64,000 nt of DNA from Microbacterium sp. AK009 (GCF_013410955.1 NZ_JACCCG010000006.1:1-64000); one strand, 5' to 3'; positions 22,919-31,576 are shown, counted from the first letter of the stretch. Translations and numbers: made by a program. The notes: generated by a model not told the origin, from the letters alone.

Positions 22919-23803
22919 ATGCTGGAGCTGAGAGGCATCACCAAGGCGCACGGCCGCCGTCGCGTGCTCGACGACGTCTCGTTCGACGTCCGCCCCGGAC
23001 GACTGACGGGCTTCGTCGGCGGCAACGGCGCCGGCAAGACCACGACCATGCGCATCGTCCTCGGCGTGCTGGGGAAGGATGCCGGCACCGTCACCCTCGA
23101 CGGCTCGCCCGTCACCCCCGCCGACCGCCGTCGCTTCGGATACATGCCCGAGGAGCGGGGGCTGTACCCCAAGATGAAGGTGCTCGAGCACATCGTCTAC
23201 CTCGCGCGGCTCCACGGGTTCTCCAAGACCGACGCCACCGCCCGCGCCACAGCGCTGCTGGAGGAGCTCGGCCTCGGCGAGCGCCTGGAGGACAACGTCG
23301 AGACCCTGTCGCTGGGTAACCAGCAGCGCGCGCAGATCGCCGCCGCCCTCGTGCACCAGCCCGAGGTGCTCATCCTCGACGAGCCGTTCTCCGGCCTCGA
23401 CCCCCTCGCGGTCGACGTCGTGGCGGGCGTCCTGCAGCAGCGGGCCGCGGCCGGGACATCCGTCCTCTTCTCCTCCCACCAGCTCGACGTCGTCGAGCGC
23501 CTCTGCGACGACCTCGTCATCATCGCCGGGGGCCGCGTCCGCGCCGCCGGGGCGCGCGACGCCCTGCGTGCCGAGCATTCGGCTCACCGGTACGAGCTCG
23601 TGTCAGCCGGCGACGCCGGGTGGCTCCGAGACGAGCCCGGCGTGAGCGTCATCGACTTCGACGGCGGGTACGCCGTCTTCGACGTCGACTCCGAGGACGC
23701 CGCGCAGCGGGTGCTCCGCCGCGCGGTGGCCCAGGGAGACGTCGCGAGCTTCGCCCCGCAGCATCCCACTCTCGCCCAGATCTTCAAGGAGGTCATCCAG
23801 TGA
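22919..23803 (+). CDS. ABC transporter ATP-binding protein (drug/Na+ exporter type)
   Basis: The 294-residue ATPase has Walker A GGNGAGKTTTM (about 35-45), a signature loop LSLGNQQRAQIAAAL (about 138-152), Walker B VLILDEPFSGLDPL, and the H-loop SSHQL. A C-terminal DUF4162-like domain follows the nucleotide-binding domain, as in NatA-type exporters. GGAG lies 6 nt before ATG 22919. It overlaps the permease gene by GTGA, and together they form one exporter. Confidence 0.93.
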   Translation: MLELRGITKAHGRRRVLDDVSFDVRPGRLTGFVGGNGAGKTTTMRIVLGVLGKDAGTVTLDGSPVTPADRRRFGYMPEERGLYPKMKVLEHIVYLARLHGFSKTDATARATALLEELGLGERLEDNVETLSLGNQQRAQIAAALVHQPEVLILDEPFSGLDPLAVDVVAGVLQQRAAAGTSVLFSSHQLDVVERLCDDLVIIAGGRVRAAGARDALRAEHSAHRYELVSAGDAGWLRDEPGVSVIDFDGGYAVFDVDSEDAAQRVLRRAVAQGDVASFAPQHPTLAQIFKEVIQ

Positions 23804-24900
23804 GCACGTCCACCCTGCCCACCGCACCCAGCACGGCGCAGAGCGTCTGGCTCGTCGCCGAGCGCGAGATCGGGTCGAAGCTGCGCAGCAAGGCCTTCGT
23901 CATCTCCACCGCGATCCTCGTCCTCGGCGCTCTGGCCCTGGTGATCTGGGGCGGCTTCACCGCCGGGAACTCGTCGGGAACCCCTGTCGCCGTCACGAGC
24001 AACGCGACGCAGTACGTCGACGGCGTCGACGGGCTGGACGTCACCGACGTGACCGATCGGGCCCAGGCCGAGGATCTCGTCGCCTCCGGTGACGTCGACG
24101 CCGCGGTCGTCGGCGACGCGTCGTCGCCGCTCGGCTTCGTCATCCTGGCCGACTCGAGCCCGCCCACCGACCTCATGCTGACCCTCGCGCAGGTGCCGCC
24201 GGTGGAGCTGCTGAACCCGGATGAGACCAACCCTCTGATCCGGTACTTCGTCGCCCTCGGATTCGGCATCGTGTTCCTCCTCGCCGCCTCGCTCTTCGGC
24301 GGCACGATCGCCCAGAGCGTGGTCGAGGAGAAGCAGACACGCGTGGTCGAGCTGCTGATCTCCGCCGTCCCCACCCGCGCGCTGCTCGCCGGAAAGGTCA
24401 TCGGCAACACCGTGCTCGCGGTGGGGCAGATCCTGGTGCTCGCCGCTGTGGCGGTGGTGGGACTCACCGTGACAGATCAGACCGCGCTGCTGCAGGGCCT
24501 GGGCGCACCGATCGCCTGGTTCGCGGTGTTCTTCCTGTTCGGCTTCATCCTGCTGGCGGCGCTGTTCGCCGCGGCGGCGGCGATGGTGTCGCGTCAGGAG
24601 GACATCGGCTCGACCACGACGCCGCTGACGATGCTGGTCATGGCGCCGTACTTCCTGGTGATCTTCTTCAACGACAACTCGCTGGTGCTGACGATCATGT
24701 CCTACGTGCCGTTCTCGGCGCCCGTGGGGATGCCGATGCGGCTCTTCCTCGGCGAGGCGCAGTGGTGGGAGCCGCTGGTGTCGCTGGCGATCCTCGCCGC
24801 GACCTGCATCGGTGCGATCCTGGTCGGCGCGAAGATCTACGAGAACTCGCTCTTGCGCATGGGGGCACGCGTCAAGCTGCGGGAGGCGCTGGCCGCCTGA
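23800..24900 (+). CDS. ABC-2 type transporter permease (NatB-like)
   Basis: The 366-residue membrane subunit starts with a cytoplasmic LVAEREIGSKLRSKAFVIST segment and a first span, then a long extracytoplasmic loop (about 60-150). Five further spans follow, including VVEEKQTRVVELLISAVPTRALLAGKVIG, the conserved ABC2_membrane_3 cytoplasmic helix. The large outer loop is typical of NatB-type permeases. GTG 23800 overlaps the ATPase stop. Substrate is unknown. Confidence 0.9.
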   Translation: MSTSTLPTAPSTAQSVWLVAEREIGSKLRSKAFVISTAILVLGALALVIWGGFTAGNSSGTPVAVTSNATQYVDGVDGLDVTDVTDRAQAEDLVASGDVDAAVVGDASSPLGFVILADSSPPTDLMLTLAQVPPVELLNPDETNPLIRYFVALGFGIVFLLAASLFGGTIAQSVVEEKQTRVVELLISAVPTRALLAGKVIGNTVLAVGQILVLAAVAVVGLTVTDQTALLQGLGAPIAWFAVFFLFGFILLAALFAAAAAMVSRQEDIGSTTTPLTMLVMAPYFLVIFFNDNSLVLTIMSYVPFSAPVGMPMRLFLGEAQWWEPLVSLAILAATCIGAILVGAKIYENSLLRMGARVKLREALAA

Positions 24901-24912
24901 GGCGCCGCGCCA

Positions 24913-24942
24913 GGGGGGATGCCGGAGTACCGGCATCCCCCC
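24913..24942 (+). terminator. Strong intrinsic terminator after the ABC exporter
   Basis: GGGGGGATGCCGG and CCGGCATCCCCCC form a perfect 13-bp stem with an AGTA loop, followed by TCTTCTTCT. It ends the exporter operon 13 bp after its stop. The stem is built around the GGATGC hexamer that is over-used in this window. Confidence 0.85.
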
Positions 24943-24959
24943 TCTTCTTCTGGGCGAAC

Positions 24960-24965
24960 TAGGGT
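24960..24965 (+). promoter_or_regulatory. -10 element TAGGGT for zwf
   Basis: It lies 7 nt before ATG 24973, just after the terminator of the preceding operon. Confidence 0.45.
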
Positions 24966-24972
24966 GGCGAGC

Positions 24973-26358
24973 ATGAGTGCTGCGGAGAAGACGGCCACCG
25001 ACCTGACCACGCTGATCATCCTCGGGGCATCCGGAGATCTCACCTCGAGGCTCCTCCTCCCCGCCCTCGGGCAGCTGCTCACGCGCGAGCCCGACCGCCG
25101 GATCCACCTCCGCGGCGCCGGGATGGACGACTGGGACGACGACCACTGGCGCGAGGTCGTGAAGACGTCGTTCGCCACGACCGGGTCGGAGAAGGCATTC
25201 GCCTCGGTGGCGGCGACGACCTACACCAGGGCCGACATCACCGACCCGGCCGACCTCACCGCGCTCATGAACGGCAACGACGGGCGGGTCGCGCTGTACT
25301 TCGCCGTGCCGCCGGCGATCACCGAGCGCGCGTGCCAGGCGTTGACCGGGCTGGAGGTTCCCGAGGGGCTCATCCTCGCGATCGAGAAGCCCTTCGGCAG
25401 CGATGAAGCGACCGCCCGCGCCCTCAACGAGACGGTCGCGCAGATCGTGCCCGAGTCGCAAGTGTTCCGCATCGACCACTTCCTCGGCCGTTCGACGACG
25501 CTGAACATCCTCGGCGCGAGGCTCGCGAACCGGGTGCTCGAGCCGGTGTGGTCGGCCGAGCACATCGAGTCGATCTTCATCGGCTACGACGAGACCCTCG
25601 GTCTCGAAGGCAGGGCCGGGTACTACGACCATGCGGGGGCGCTCGTGGACATGATCCAGAGCCACCTCCTCCAGGTTCTCGCGATCGTCGCGATGGAGCC
25701 TCCGGCGTCGCTGTCGGAGATCGACTTCCGCGAGGCGACGGGCGCGGTCCTCCGCGCGACCGACATCTGGCAGGGCGACCCGGTGGCCTCCTCGCACCGC
25801 GCGCGGTACACCGCCGGCGTCGTGCAGGCGCGTCCTCTTCCGTCCTACGTCGATGAGCCGGGCGTCGACGCGGAGCGCGACACCGAGACCCTCGCGCAGG
25901 TCGTCTTCGAAGTCCGCAATGCGCGCTGGCAAGGCGTGCCCTTCACCCTGCGGTCCGGGAAGGCCTTGGATGACGCCGAGCGTGAGGTGATCGTGCGGTT
26001 CAAGCCCGTCCGTCACCTTCCCGACGGCCTCAGCGGCAGCACCGAGCCGACCGTGCTGCGCTTCGCCCTGGGCCCGGACCGGATGACGCTCGAACTGAAC
26101 GTCAGCGGAGACGGCGACGCCTTCGAGCTCGAACGCGCCCCCCTCATCGCCGACCTCGGTGAAGGGACACTGAAGGCCTACGCCGAGGTGCTGTCGGGGA
26201 TCCTCGACGGCGACGCGATGCTCGCCGTGCGCGGCGACGCCGCCGAGCAGTGCTGGCGGATCGTGCAGCCCGTGCTCGACGCGTGGCGCAGCGGTGCGGT
26301 GCCGCTCGACGAGTACCCCGCGGGGACCGACGGGCCGGAGGGGTGGCCTCGACCGTAG
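24973..26358 (+). CDS. zwf: Glucose-6-phosphate 1-dehydrogenase, solitary copy
   Basis: The 461-residue enzyme oxidises glucose-6-phosphate to the lactone with NADP+. Motifs are the N-terminal GASGDLTSRLLLPAL, the EKPFGSD site, and the active-site RIDHFLGRS (RIDHYLGK in most family members). The C-terminal domain has LRSGKALDDAEREVIVRFKP. In most actinobacteria zwf sits with tal, pgi and opcA; here it stands alone, so it may be a second isozyme or one with different cofactor preference. ATG 24973 is supported by a -10 hexamer; the frame from 24919 begins in the terminator. Confidence 0.88.
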   Translation: MSAAEKTATDLTTLIILGASGDLTSRLLLPALGQLLTREPDRRIHLRGAGMDDWDDDHWREVVKTSFATTGSEKAFASVAATTYTRADITDPADLTALMNGNDGRVALYFAVPPAITERACQALTGLEVPEGLILAIEKPFGSDEATARALNETVAQIVPESQVFRIDHFLGRSTTLNILGARLANRVLEPVWSAEHIESIFIGYDETLGLEGRAGYYDHAGALVDMIQSHLLQVLAIVAMEPPASLSEIDFREATGAVLRATDIWQGDPVASSHRARYTAGVVQARPLPSYVDEPGVDAERDTETLAQVVFEVRNARWQGVPFTLRSGKALDDAEREVIVRFKPVRHLPDGLSGSTEPTVLRFALGPDRMTLELNVSGDGDAFELERAPLIADLGEGTLKAYAEVLSGILDGDAMLAVRGDAAEQCWRIVQPVLDAWRSGAVPLDEYPAGTDGPEGWPRP

Positions 26359-26367
26359 GCCGCCGGG

Positions 26368-27147
26368 CTAGGAGGTCGGGCCCTCCCACGCGCGGACCCG
26401 ATGCACCGTCGCCGTCTTCGGGTAGGCACCCGAGGGCGACCCGATCTCGAAGAGATCGATGAGGAGGAACATCGGCGAGGCCGGAGCCTGCGGCATCCGT
26501 GCCATCACCGTGCCTTCGCACCCGACCACCGTCTCGCCGCCACCCCAGATCGTCGTCCACGTGTGCGGACGTGAGGCGTCGAACGGAAGCGTCACCTCGC
26601 GCATGTCGGTCGTGAGCCGCGGGTCGCCATGCGCCTTGATGCCGGTGCGCGCGACCGTGGTCTCACCGATCGCCGAGGCGTCGATCTCGAAGACGCAAAT
26701 CTCGCCGGCGTCGTCGGCGGACAGGTGCTCGGTGCCGACGAACCAGGCGGCGAGCATGCATCCCGGGTCCGTGGAGGCCGAGACGGTGATGTCGACCCGA
26801 CCGGAGGCAGGCGCCCAGAGCAGGCGGCTGGGGGTCTCGGTGCGGACCAGAAGTCCGTCGGCTCGGTGGCGATGGGTGCCGATGGTCGACCCGACGGGCC
26901 CGGAGAACGTGCCGGTCTGGATGTTCGAGACGCGCAGCGGCGCGTCCTCGGGCCGCCAGTCGGGTTGGTCAGCCTCGATGCGCAGCTCCAGCCCCTCGCG
27001 CACGAGCGCGTAGCGCGCCGCGGATCGGTCGGGGGTCGTCCAGTGCGGCAGGTAGTGGGCGACCCACCGCGCAGGGTGGAGGCCGCGCGAGAAGTCGTCC
27101 TCGAAGTCCGGCGGGCGCGCCGGCGCGGCGGGGAGCTCAGCCGTCAT
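26368..27147 (-). CDS. GH16-like jelly-roll protein
   Basis: The 259-residue protein looks like a concanavalin-type beta sandwich: FEDDFSRGLHPARWVAHYLPHW at its start, GLLVRTETPSRLLWAP, and AGEICVFEIDASAIGE in the middle, where GH16 enzymes have the ExDxxE catalytic motif. The match is imperfect, so catalysis is uncertain. No signal peptide is visible, which is odd for a polysaccharide hydrolase. ATG 27147 overlaps the VOC gene stop (ATGA), so the two are coupled. It converges with zwf. Confidence 0.6.
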   Translation of the reverse strand: MTAELPAAPARPPDFEDDFSRGLHPARWVAHYLPHWTTPDRSAARYALVREGLELRIEADQPDWRPEDAPLRVSNIQTGTFSGPVGSTIGTHRHRADGLLVRTETPSRLLWAPASGRVDITVSASTDPGCMLAAWFVGTEHLSADDAGEICVFEIDASAIGETTVARTGIKAHGDPRLTTDMREVTLPFDASRPHTWTTIWGGGETVVGCEGTVMARMPQAPASPMFLLIDLFEIGSPSGAYPKTATVHRVRAWEGPTS

Positions 27148-27542
27148 CCGGGCAGATCGTCGTCCTGGAAGACGGCCAGGACGTTGCCCGCCGAATCGCG
27201 GAACCACGCGATGTCGGGGCCGTTGTCGGTGGCGTGGACGATGCCGCGGTGATCGGTGGGGAACTCGTCGTCGGAGTAGATCTTGGTGTTCACCCCGCGC
27301 GCGTTCAGGTCATCGACGGCGGCGCTGAGGTCGCGCACGGGGAAGTTCAGGATCGTGTAGCTCGCCGGCTCGTGGTTCGGCTTGTCGTAGATGAGCACCC
27401 GGCCGCCCGAGGGGAACTCGAGCACGAGGAAACCCATGTCGTTGTCGGAGACGGTCATCCCCAGCGTCTCGCCGTAGAAGCGCCGCGCGGCGTCGATGTC
27501 GTCGACGCTGAAGCCGGGGAATGCGTGCTCGGTGGTGAACAT
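27144..27542 (-). CDS. VOC family (glyoxalase/extradiol dioxygenase-like) protein
   Basis: The 132-residue protein has paired beta-alpha-beta-beta-beta modules. The first starts FSVDDIDAARRFYGETLGMTV; the second carries FPVRDLSAAVDDLNARGV and ends AWFRDSAGNVLAVFQDD. This is the standard small VOC layout (glyoxalase, bleomycin-resistance and related enzymes), usually metal-dependent; the substrate is unknown. AGGAGG lies close to ATG 27542. It is the first gene of a two-gene operon with the GH16-like protein. Confidence 0.88.
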   Translation of the reverse strand: MFTTEHAFPGFSVDDIDAARRFYGETLGMTVSDNDMGFLVLEFPSGGRVLIYDKPNHEPASYTILNFPVRDLSAAVDDLNARGVNTKIYSDDEFPTDHRGIVHATDNGPDIAWFRDSAGNVLAVFQDDDLPG

Positions 27543-27630
27543 CGGGTCCTCCTGGGTGGTGTGACTGCCAGCCTGACGCGGTTTGCCGGATGCGTCCAGC
27601 CCCGACGCCGTGCGCGGGGCCGCGAGGCCT

Positions 27631-27712
27631 GCACAACTCCTCAGATCCGCGTCCCGTGAGGCCGGAATCCGGGGGTGCGGGCCGCTTCACGCCGATTCTT
27701 GAGGAGTTGCGC
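27631..27712. repeat. 82-bp palindromic intergenic element, copy 1
   Basis: Ends are GCACAACTCCTCA (27631-27643) and TGAGGAGTTGCGC (27700-27712), inverted with one mismatch. The length is exactly that of the element at 32720-32801, whose ends share the core CAACTCCT. The middle is not conserved between copies. It lies between VOC and the ArsR-like gene. Confidence 0.75.
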
Positions 27713-27724
27713 CGACCGCGCCGT

Positions 27725-27738
27725 CCCCAACTCCTGCA
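27725..27738 (+). repeat. Half copy of the palindromic element
   Basis: CCCCAACTCCTGCA is identical to the left arm of the 32720-32801 element. No matching right arm follows before the ArsR-like gene ends at 27759, so it looks like a truncated copy next to copy 1. Confidence 0.7.
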
Positions 27739-27758
27739 GAATCGGCGATCCCCCCGGG

Positions 27759-28337
27759 TCAGGAGGCCGAATCGGGGGTTTCCGGCGCGGATTGCCGGAG
27801 GTGGGGACCAGCGCCCGCGCCGGGCGGGTTCCGATCGGGGTGCAGCACGGTGAAGAGCGAGTACGTCTCGCCGTCGGGGTCGGGCCCGCGCTCCTTGAAC
27901 TCGTTCACCAGTGCGAAGAGCCGCTCCTGCAGCTCCTCCCGGTGGGCGTCGTTGAGCTTCAACCCGAGCCAGGTGGTGTCCAGGTCGTCGTCGGTCAGCC
28001 CCTCGATCTGCTGCAGGAACGTCTCGACCAGCACGTGCGCCCCGCCCGGCATCGAGGTCCGCCACGACAGGCCCGTCGCCCGGTAGGGCACCTCGCGTGC
28101 ACCCTGCGCGCCGGTGCGCTCGGCCTCCGCGGCGAGATAGCCGGTGCCGACGAGGGTGCGGACGTGGTGGAGCATCGTCCCGGGGTTCACCCCGAGAAGC
28201 TCGGCGAGCTCTTTGTTGGTGCGCGCCTCGAAGGCGCACAACCGCAGAACCCGCAGTCGCAGCGGCGAGCTGAGCGCGCGCATCCGCGCCTCGGCCTCGG
28301 GATCCCCCGGGCGCAGCTCGATCCGCTCGCGACTCAC
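27759..28337 (-). CDS. ArsR-type winged-helix transcriptional regulator
   Basis: The 192-residue protein has an N-terminal winged helix: ARMRALSSPLRLRVLRLC, then KELAELLGVNPGTMLHHVRTLVGTGYL as the recognition helix and wing. A longer effector part follows (about 90-192) without the usual ArsR metal-binding cysteines. The gene is divergent from an MFS exporter, with 57 bp between starts. Two direct copies of a GATxGACATxxCTCAATCAG site occupy this gap, so the regulator probably represses both genes. The start is GTG 28337, with a weak TTAGGT hexamer 6 nt upstream. Confidence 0.85.
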   Translation of the reverse strand: MSRERIELRPGDPEAEARMRALSSPLRLRVLRLCAFEARTNKELAELLGVNPGTMLHHVRTLVGTGYLAAEAERTGAQGAREVPYRATGLSWRTSMPGGAHVLVETFLQQIEGLTDDDLDTTWLGLKLNDAHREELQERLFALVNEFKERGPDPDGETYSLFTVLHPDRNPPGAGAGPHLRQSAPETPDSAS

Positions 28338-28356
28338 GACCCCACCTAATCACACC

Positions 28357-28376
28357 GATTGACATCCCTCAATCAG
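28357..28376. promoter_or_regulatory. Operator copy 1 (ArsR-like / MFS intergenic)
   Basis: The site reads GATTGACATCCCTCAATCAG. GATTGA and TCAATC are perfect inverted arms around CATCCC. It is repeated in direct orientation 31 bp downstream, about three helical turns, so two dimers could bind the same DNA face. Confidence 0.7.
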
Positions 28377-28387
28377 CGCGGCACACT

Positions 28388-28407
28388 GATCGACATGTCT
28401 CAATCAG
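28388..28407. promoter_or_regulatory. Operator copy 2, covering the MFS start codon
   Basis: GATCGACATGTCTCAATCAG differs from copy 1 at three positions. The ATG at 28395 lies inside it, so a bound regulator would sit on the transcription/translation start of the exporter gene. Confidence 0.65.
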
Positions 28408-29669
28408 TCGCGACCGACACCGCACCGAAGGGGTCCCTCTGGCGCGACCGCAACTTCCTCACGATGTGGACCGGGCAGGCCTTCAGCCAGTTCGGCTCGC
28501 AGATCACCGAGCTCGCGATCCCGGTGCTCGCCGTCATCCTCCTGCAGGCGACCGAGTGGGAGGTCGGCGTGCTGAACGCCGCCAACGTCGCCGCGTTCCT
28601 CATCGTCGGCCTGCCGGCCGGCGCCTGGATCGATCGGATGCGCAAGCGCCACGTCATGATCTGGGCCGACCTCGTCCGCGCGCTCGCTCTCGGCTCGCTG
28701 CCGCTTTTGTGGTTCGCCGGCATCCTCGAGATCTGGCACCTCATCGCCGTCGCGCTCCTGATGGGTGTCGCGACGGTCTTCTTCGACGTGTCGTACCAGA
28801 GCCTCATCCCCTCGCTCGTGCGACCGGGTCAGATCGCCGAGGCTAACGGCAAGCTCGAGGCGACCCACCAGGTCGCAGGCCTCGCGGGGCCGGCGGTGGG
28901 CGGATGGCTCGTGGGCGTCCTCGCTGCTCCCGTCGCCATCCTCGCCACGGTGGCCACCTACCTCGCCTCCTTCGTCGCTCTGCTGTTCACCCGCGACCAC
29001 GAACCGCCCCACGAGCGGGAGAGCCGCCGCCCGCTGCATCGAGAGATCGGCGAGGGACTCGGCTGGGTCTTCGGCAATCCGCTCTTGCGCCGCATCGTCT
29101 GCACGACGGGCACCGCCAACTTCTTCGGCACGATCGCCACGACGCTCCTGCCGATCTTCGTGCTGCGCGAGCTCGGCCTGTCCCCCGAGATGCTCGGCGT
29201 CGTCTTCTCGCTCTCGGCCGTCGGCGGCCTCCTCGGCGCCATCGCGACCCCGCACATCGTCAAGCGCATCGGCGAGGCCCGCGCCATCCCGATCAGCGCG
29301 ATCATCTTCTGTCTGGTGCCGTTCTTCCTCCCGGCAATCTCGCTCGTACCGGCCCTGGCCTTCCCGCTGCTGGTGCTGCAGTTCTTCGGGCTCAGCTTCT
29401 CGGTGCTGCTGTACAACATCACGCAGGTCTCGTTCCGCCAGCGCATCACCCCGGCGCGCCTGCTCGGACGCATGAACGCCTCGATCCGCTTCGTGGTGTG
29501 GGGCGTGATGCCGATCGCCGCCCTCGTCGCCGGTGCGCTCGGAACCTGGATCGGCACCGTGCCGACCCTGTGGATCGCCGCGGCCGGCGAGCTGCTGTCG
29601 TGCCTGTTCGTCGTGATCGGCCCGTTCTGGACGATGCGGGATCTGCCCGACGCGCACGCGGAGGCGTAG
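28395..29669 (+). CDS. MFS exporter (macrolide/enterobactin-exporter-like)
   Basis: The 424-residue protein has 12 predicted spans. It opens SLWRDRNFLTMWTGQAFSQFGSQITELAIPV and carries the MFS motif A region between spans 2 and 3 (GAWIDRMRKRHVM). This beginning resembles MFS_3/MefA-type exporters. Substrate is unknown, but the divergent ArsR-type regulator and tandem operators suggest an inducible drug or metabolite exporter. ATG 28395 is the best start and lies inside the second operator. Confidence 0.88.
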   Translation: MSQSVATDTAPKGSLWRDRNFLTMWTGQAFSQFGSQITELAIPVLAVILLQATEWEVGVLNAANVAAFLIVGLPAGAWIDRMRKRHVMIWADLVRALALGSLPLLWFAGILEIWHLIAVALLMGVATVFFDVSYQSLIPSLVRPGQIAEANGKLEATHQVAGLAGPAVGGWLVGVLAAPVAILATVATYLASFVALLFTRDHEPPHERESRRPLHREIGEGLGWVFGNPLLRRIVCTTGTANFFGTIATTLLPIFVLRELGLSPEMLGVVFSLSAVGGLLGAIATPHIVKRIGEARAIPISAIIFCLVPFFLPAISLVPALAFPLLVLQFFGLSFSVLLYNITQVSFRQRITPARLLGRMNASIRFVVWGVMPIAALVAGALGTWIGTVPTLWIAAAGELLSCLFVVIGPFWTMRDLPDAHAEA

Positions 29670-29732
29670 GCGCCGCTCCCGCGGGACGCAAGCCCCGGCC
29701 CGACCCGGTGCCGGGCGTGGTTGAGTGTGAGC

Positions 29733-30872
29733 ATGGTCGCACGCATCCTCTCGATCGGCACCGCCGTGCCGCCGACCGTGCTCGCGCAGGGCGACGTGCG
29801 CGACTTCTTCGTCGCCCAGCCGGGCGTCGATCGGCTGACCGCGCGACTCATCGGCGCCGCCTTCGACGCCGCCGCGATCGACCGACGGCACACGGTGCTG
29901 CACGAGTTCGGCCGCCTGCGGGGCGAGAAGGGGACGGATGCCGCGTCGGCGGCGCCCGGCGGAGGCTTCATCGGTGCCGAAGGCGAGCTTCGCGTCCCCT
30001 CCACCGGCGCGCGGAACGCGGCATACACGGCCCTCGCTCCCGAGCTCTACGCGCAGGCGGCATGCGAGGCACTGGCGGGCGGCCGCGTCGCGGCATCCGA
30101 CATCACCCACGTCGTGACCGTCTCGTGCACGGGCTTCTTCGCCCCGGGACCGGACTACCGGCTCGTCCGCGACCTGGGTCTCGCGTCGACCGTCGAGCGC
30201 TACCACCTGGGGTTCATCGGCTGCGCGGCGGGGATTCCGGCGCTCCGCGCCGCCGCGCGCATCTCGGCCGCCGACCCCGACGCGGTCGTGCTGGTTGCCT
30301 GTGCCGAACTGTGCTCGCTCCACATCCGCGCCTCGGACGACCCGCAGCAGATCGTCGCGGCGTCGGTCTTCGCCGACGGGGCGGCGGCAGCCGTCGTCAC
30401 CGCGCGCGACGATCTTGCCGGCAGGGTGACGGGCGCGGTGCTCGACCTCGACCGGTTCGCGACGACGCTCACGAGCGAGGGCGAGACCGACATGGTCTGG
30501 ACGATCGGCGACGAGGGATTCGAGATGACCCTGTCGGCCGAGGTGCCGCGGATCATCGGTCGCGAGATCCAGGAGGCCGTCGGCGAGTTCCTCGGCGACG
30601 ACCGCCCCGCGACCTGGGCGGTGCATCCGGGCGGTCGGAGCGTGCTGGACCGCGTCGAATCGGGACTCGGGCTTCCGGAGTCCGCGCTGGAGACCTCACG
30701 AGATGTCCTGCGCGAGTTCGGAAACATGTCGAGCGCGACGATCCTCTTCATCCTGCAGCGGGTGCTCGGAAGCGTCCTCGGCGACGGCGAGCGCATCGCC
30801 GCCCTCGCGTTCGGTCCCGGACTCACCGTCGAAGCCGCCCTCCTCACCGCACGCACCGGCGGGCGGCCGTGA
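29733..30872 (+). CDS. Type III polyketide synthase (chalcone synthase-like)
   Basis: The 379-residue iterative ketosynthase has the catalytic triad visible: C132 in VSCTGFFAPGPD, H298 in WAVHPGGRSVLD, and N331 in EFGNMSSATILFIL. Type III PKSs load an acyl-CoA and extend it with malonyl-CoA to give pyrones or resorcinols. The GFIGCAAGIPAL block is typical of bacterial alkylresorcinol/pyrone synthases. ATG 29733 begins MVARILSIGTAVPP. The GTGA overlap with the methyltransferase gene, and that gene's overlap with a monooxygenase, make a coupled PKS-MT-FMO operon. Product chain length cannot be predicted by eye. Confidence 0.93.
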   Translation: MVARILSIGTAVPPTVLAQGDVRDFFVAQPGVDRLTARLIGAAFDAAAIDRRHTVLHEFGRLRGEKGTDAASAAPGGGFIGAEGELRVPSTGARNAAYTALAPELYAQAACEALAGGRVAASDITHVVTVSCTGFFAPGPDYRLVRDLGLASTVERYHLGFIGCAAGIPALRAAARISAADPDAVVLVACAELCSLHIRASDDPQQIVAASVFADGAAAAVVTARDDLAGRVTGAVLDLDRFATTLTSEGETDMVWTIGDEGFEMTLSAEVPRIIGREIQEAVGEFLGDDRPATWAVHPGGRSVLDRVESGLGLPESALETSRDVLREFGNMSSATILFILQRVLGSVLGDGERIAALAFGPGLTVEAALLTARTGGRP

Positions 30873-31576
30873 CGCTCGCCGTGCGCGACACGCACCTGCG
30901 GGAGCTGATGGACGACCCCGACTGCGACCTCGGGCGCCTGCACACGACCCTGCGACGGTTCTCGGTGGTCAATCGACTCGTCTCGGGGTGGGGCGCGGTC
31001 TACCGGTCGCGGGTGGCGCCGTACCTGCGTCGGATCGAGCGGCCCGCGCGGGTGCTGGATCTCGGATGCGGCGGCGGCGACGTCATCGCTCGGCTCGCCG
31101 CGCTGGCGCGAGCCGATGGGCTGGACGCGGAGTGGCTCGGTGTCGACCCCGATGAGCGCGCCCTGACCGTCGCCCGGCGATATGCCGCCCCTGGCATACG
31201 GTTCGAGGCGATGGACTCGGCGGCGCTGCGCGCCGCCGGCGAGCGGTTCGACCTGGTGATCTCGAATCACGTGCTGCACCACCTCGACGAGGCCGCGTTC
31301 GCGGCGTTCCGCGACGATTCGCTCGCACTGGTCGACGGCGGCTCGCGCGGGCTCGTGCTGCACGGCGACATCGCGCGCGGGCGCGCGGCGTACGGGCTGT
31401 ACGCCGTGGGGATCACGCCGCTTGCTCCGGGGTCGTTCCTGCGCACGGATGGGCTCCGCAGCATCCGTCGCTCGTTCACCGCGCCGGAGCTGGCCGGCGC
31501 TCTGGGGCCCGGGTGGCGGGTCGAGCGGCCCGCGCCGTTCCGGGTGCTCGCCGTCGCGGGGGGCGGGGATGCCTGA
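30869..31576 (+). CDS. Class I SAM-dependent methyltransferase of the PKS operon
   Basis: The 235-residue enzyme has SAM motif I VLDLGCGGGDVIARLAALA, an acidic end to strand beta-2 (LGVDPDERAL), and the HHLDE segment of motif IV-V (ISNHVLHHLDEAAF). It is a Rossmann-fold (class I) enzyme, not a membrane ICMT-type one. In comparable operons the methyltransferase acts on the resorcinol or hydroquinone ring made by the PKS, so C- or O-methylation of that product is inferred. The start is GTG 30869, overlapping the PKS stop. The long frame from 28904 is an antisense/shadow extension. Confidence 0.88.
   Translation: MTLAVRDTHLRELMDDPDCDLGRLHTTLRRFSVVNRLVSGWGAVYRSRVAPYLRRIERPARVLDLGCGGGDVIARLAALARADGLDAEWLGVDPDERALTVARRYAAPGIRFEAMDSAALRAAGERFDLVISNHVLHHLDEAAFAAFRDDSLALVDGGSRGLVLHGDIARGRAAYGLYAVGITPLAPGSFLRTDGLRSIRRSFTAPELAGALGPGWRVERPAPFRVLAVAGGGDA

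Noticed and set aside
24919..24972. N-terminal extension of zwf
   Set aside because: The extension begins inside the terminator stem and upstream of the -10 hexamer.
23584..26016. An 810-codon minus-strand open frame
   Set aside because: It lies antisense to the ABC exporter and zwf, has no recognisable domain and is rich in Arg, Asp and His.
28404..30626. A 740-codon minus-strand frame over the MFS and PKS genes
   Set aside because: It is antisense shadow sequence. The plus-strand products are clear family members.
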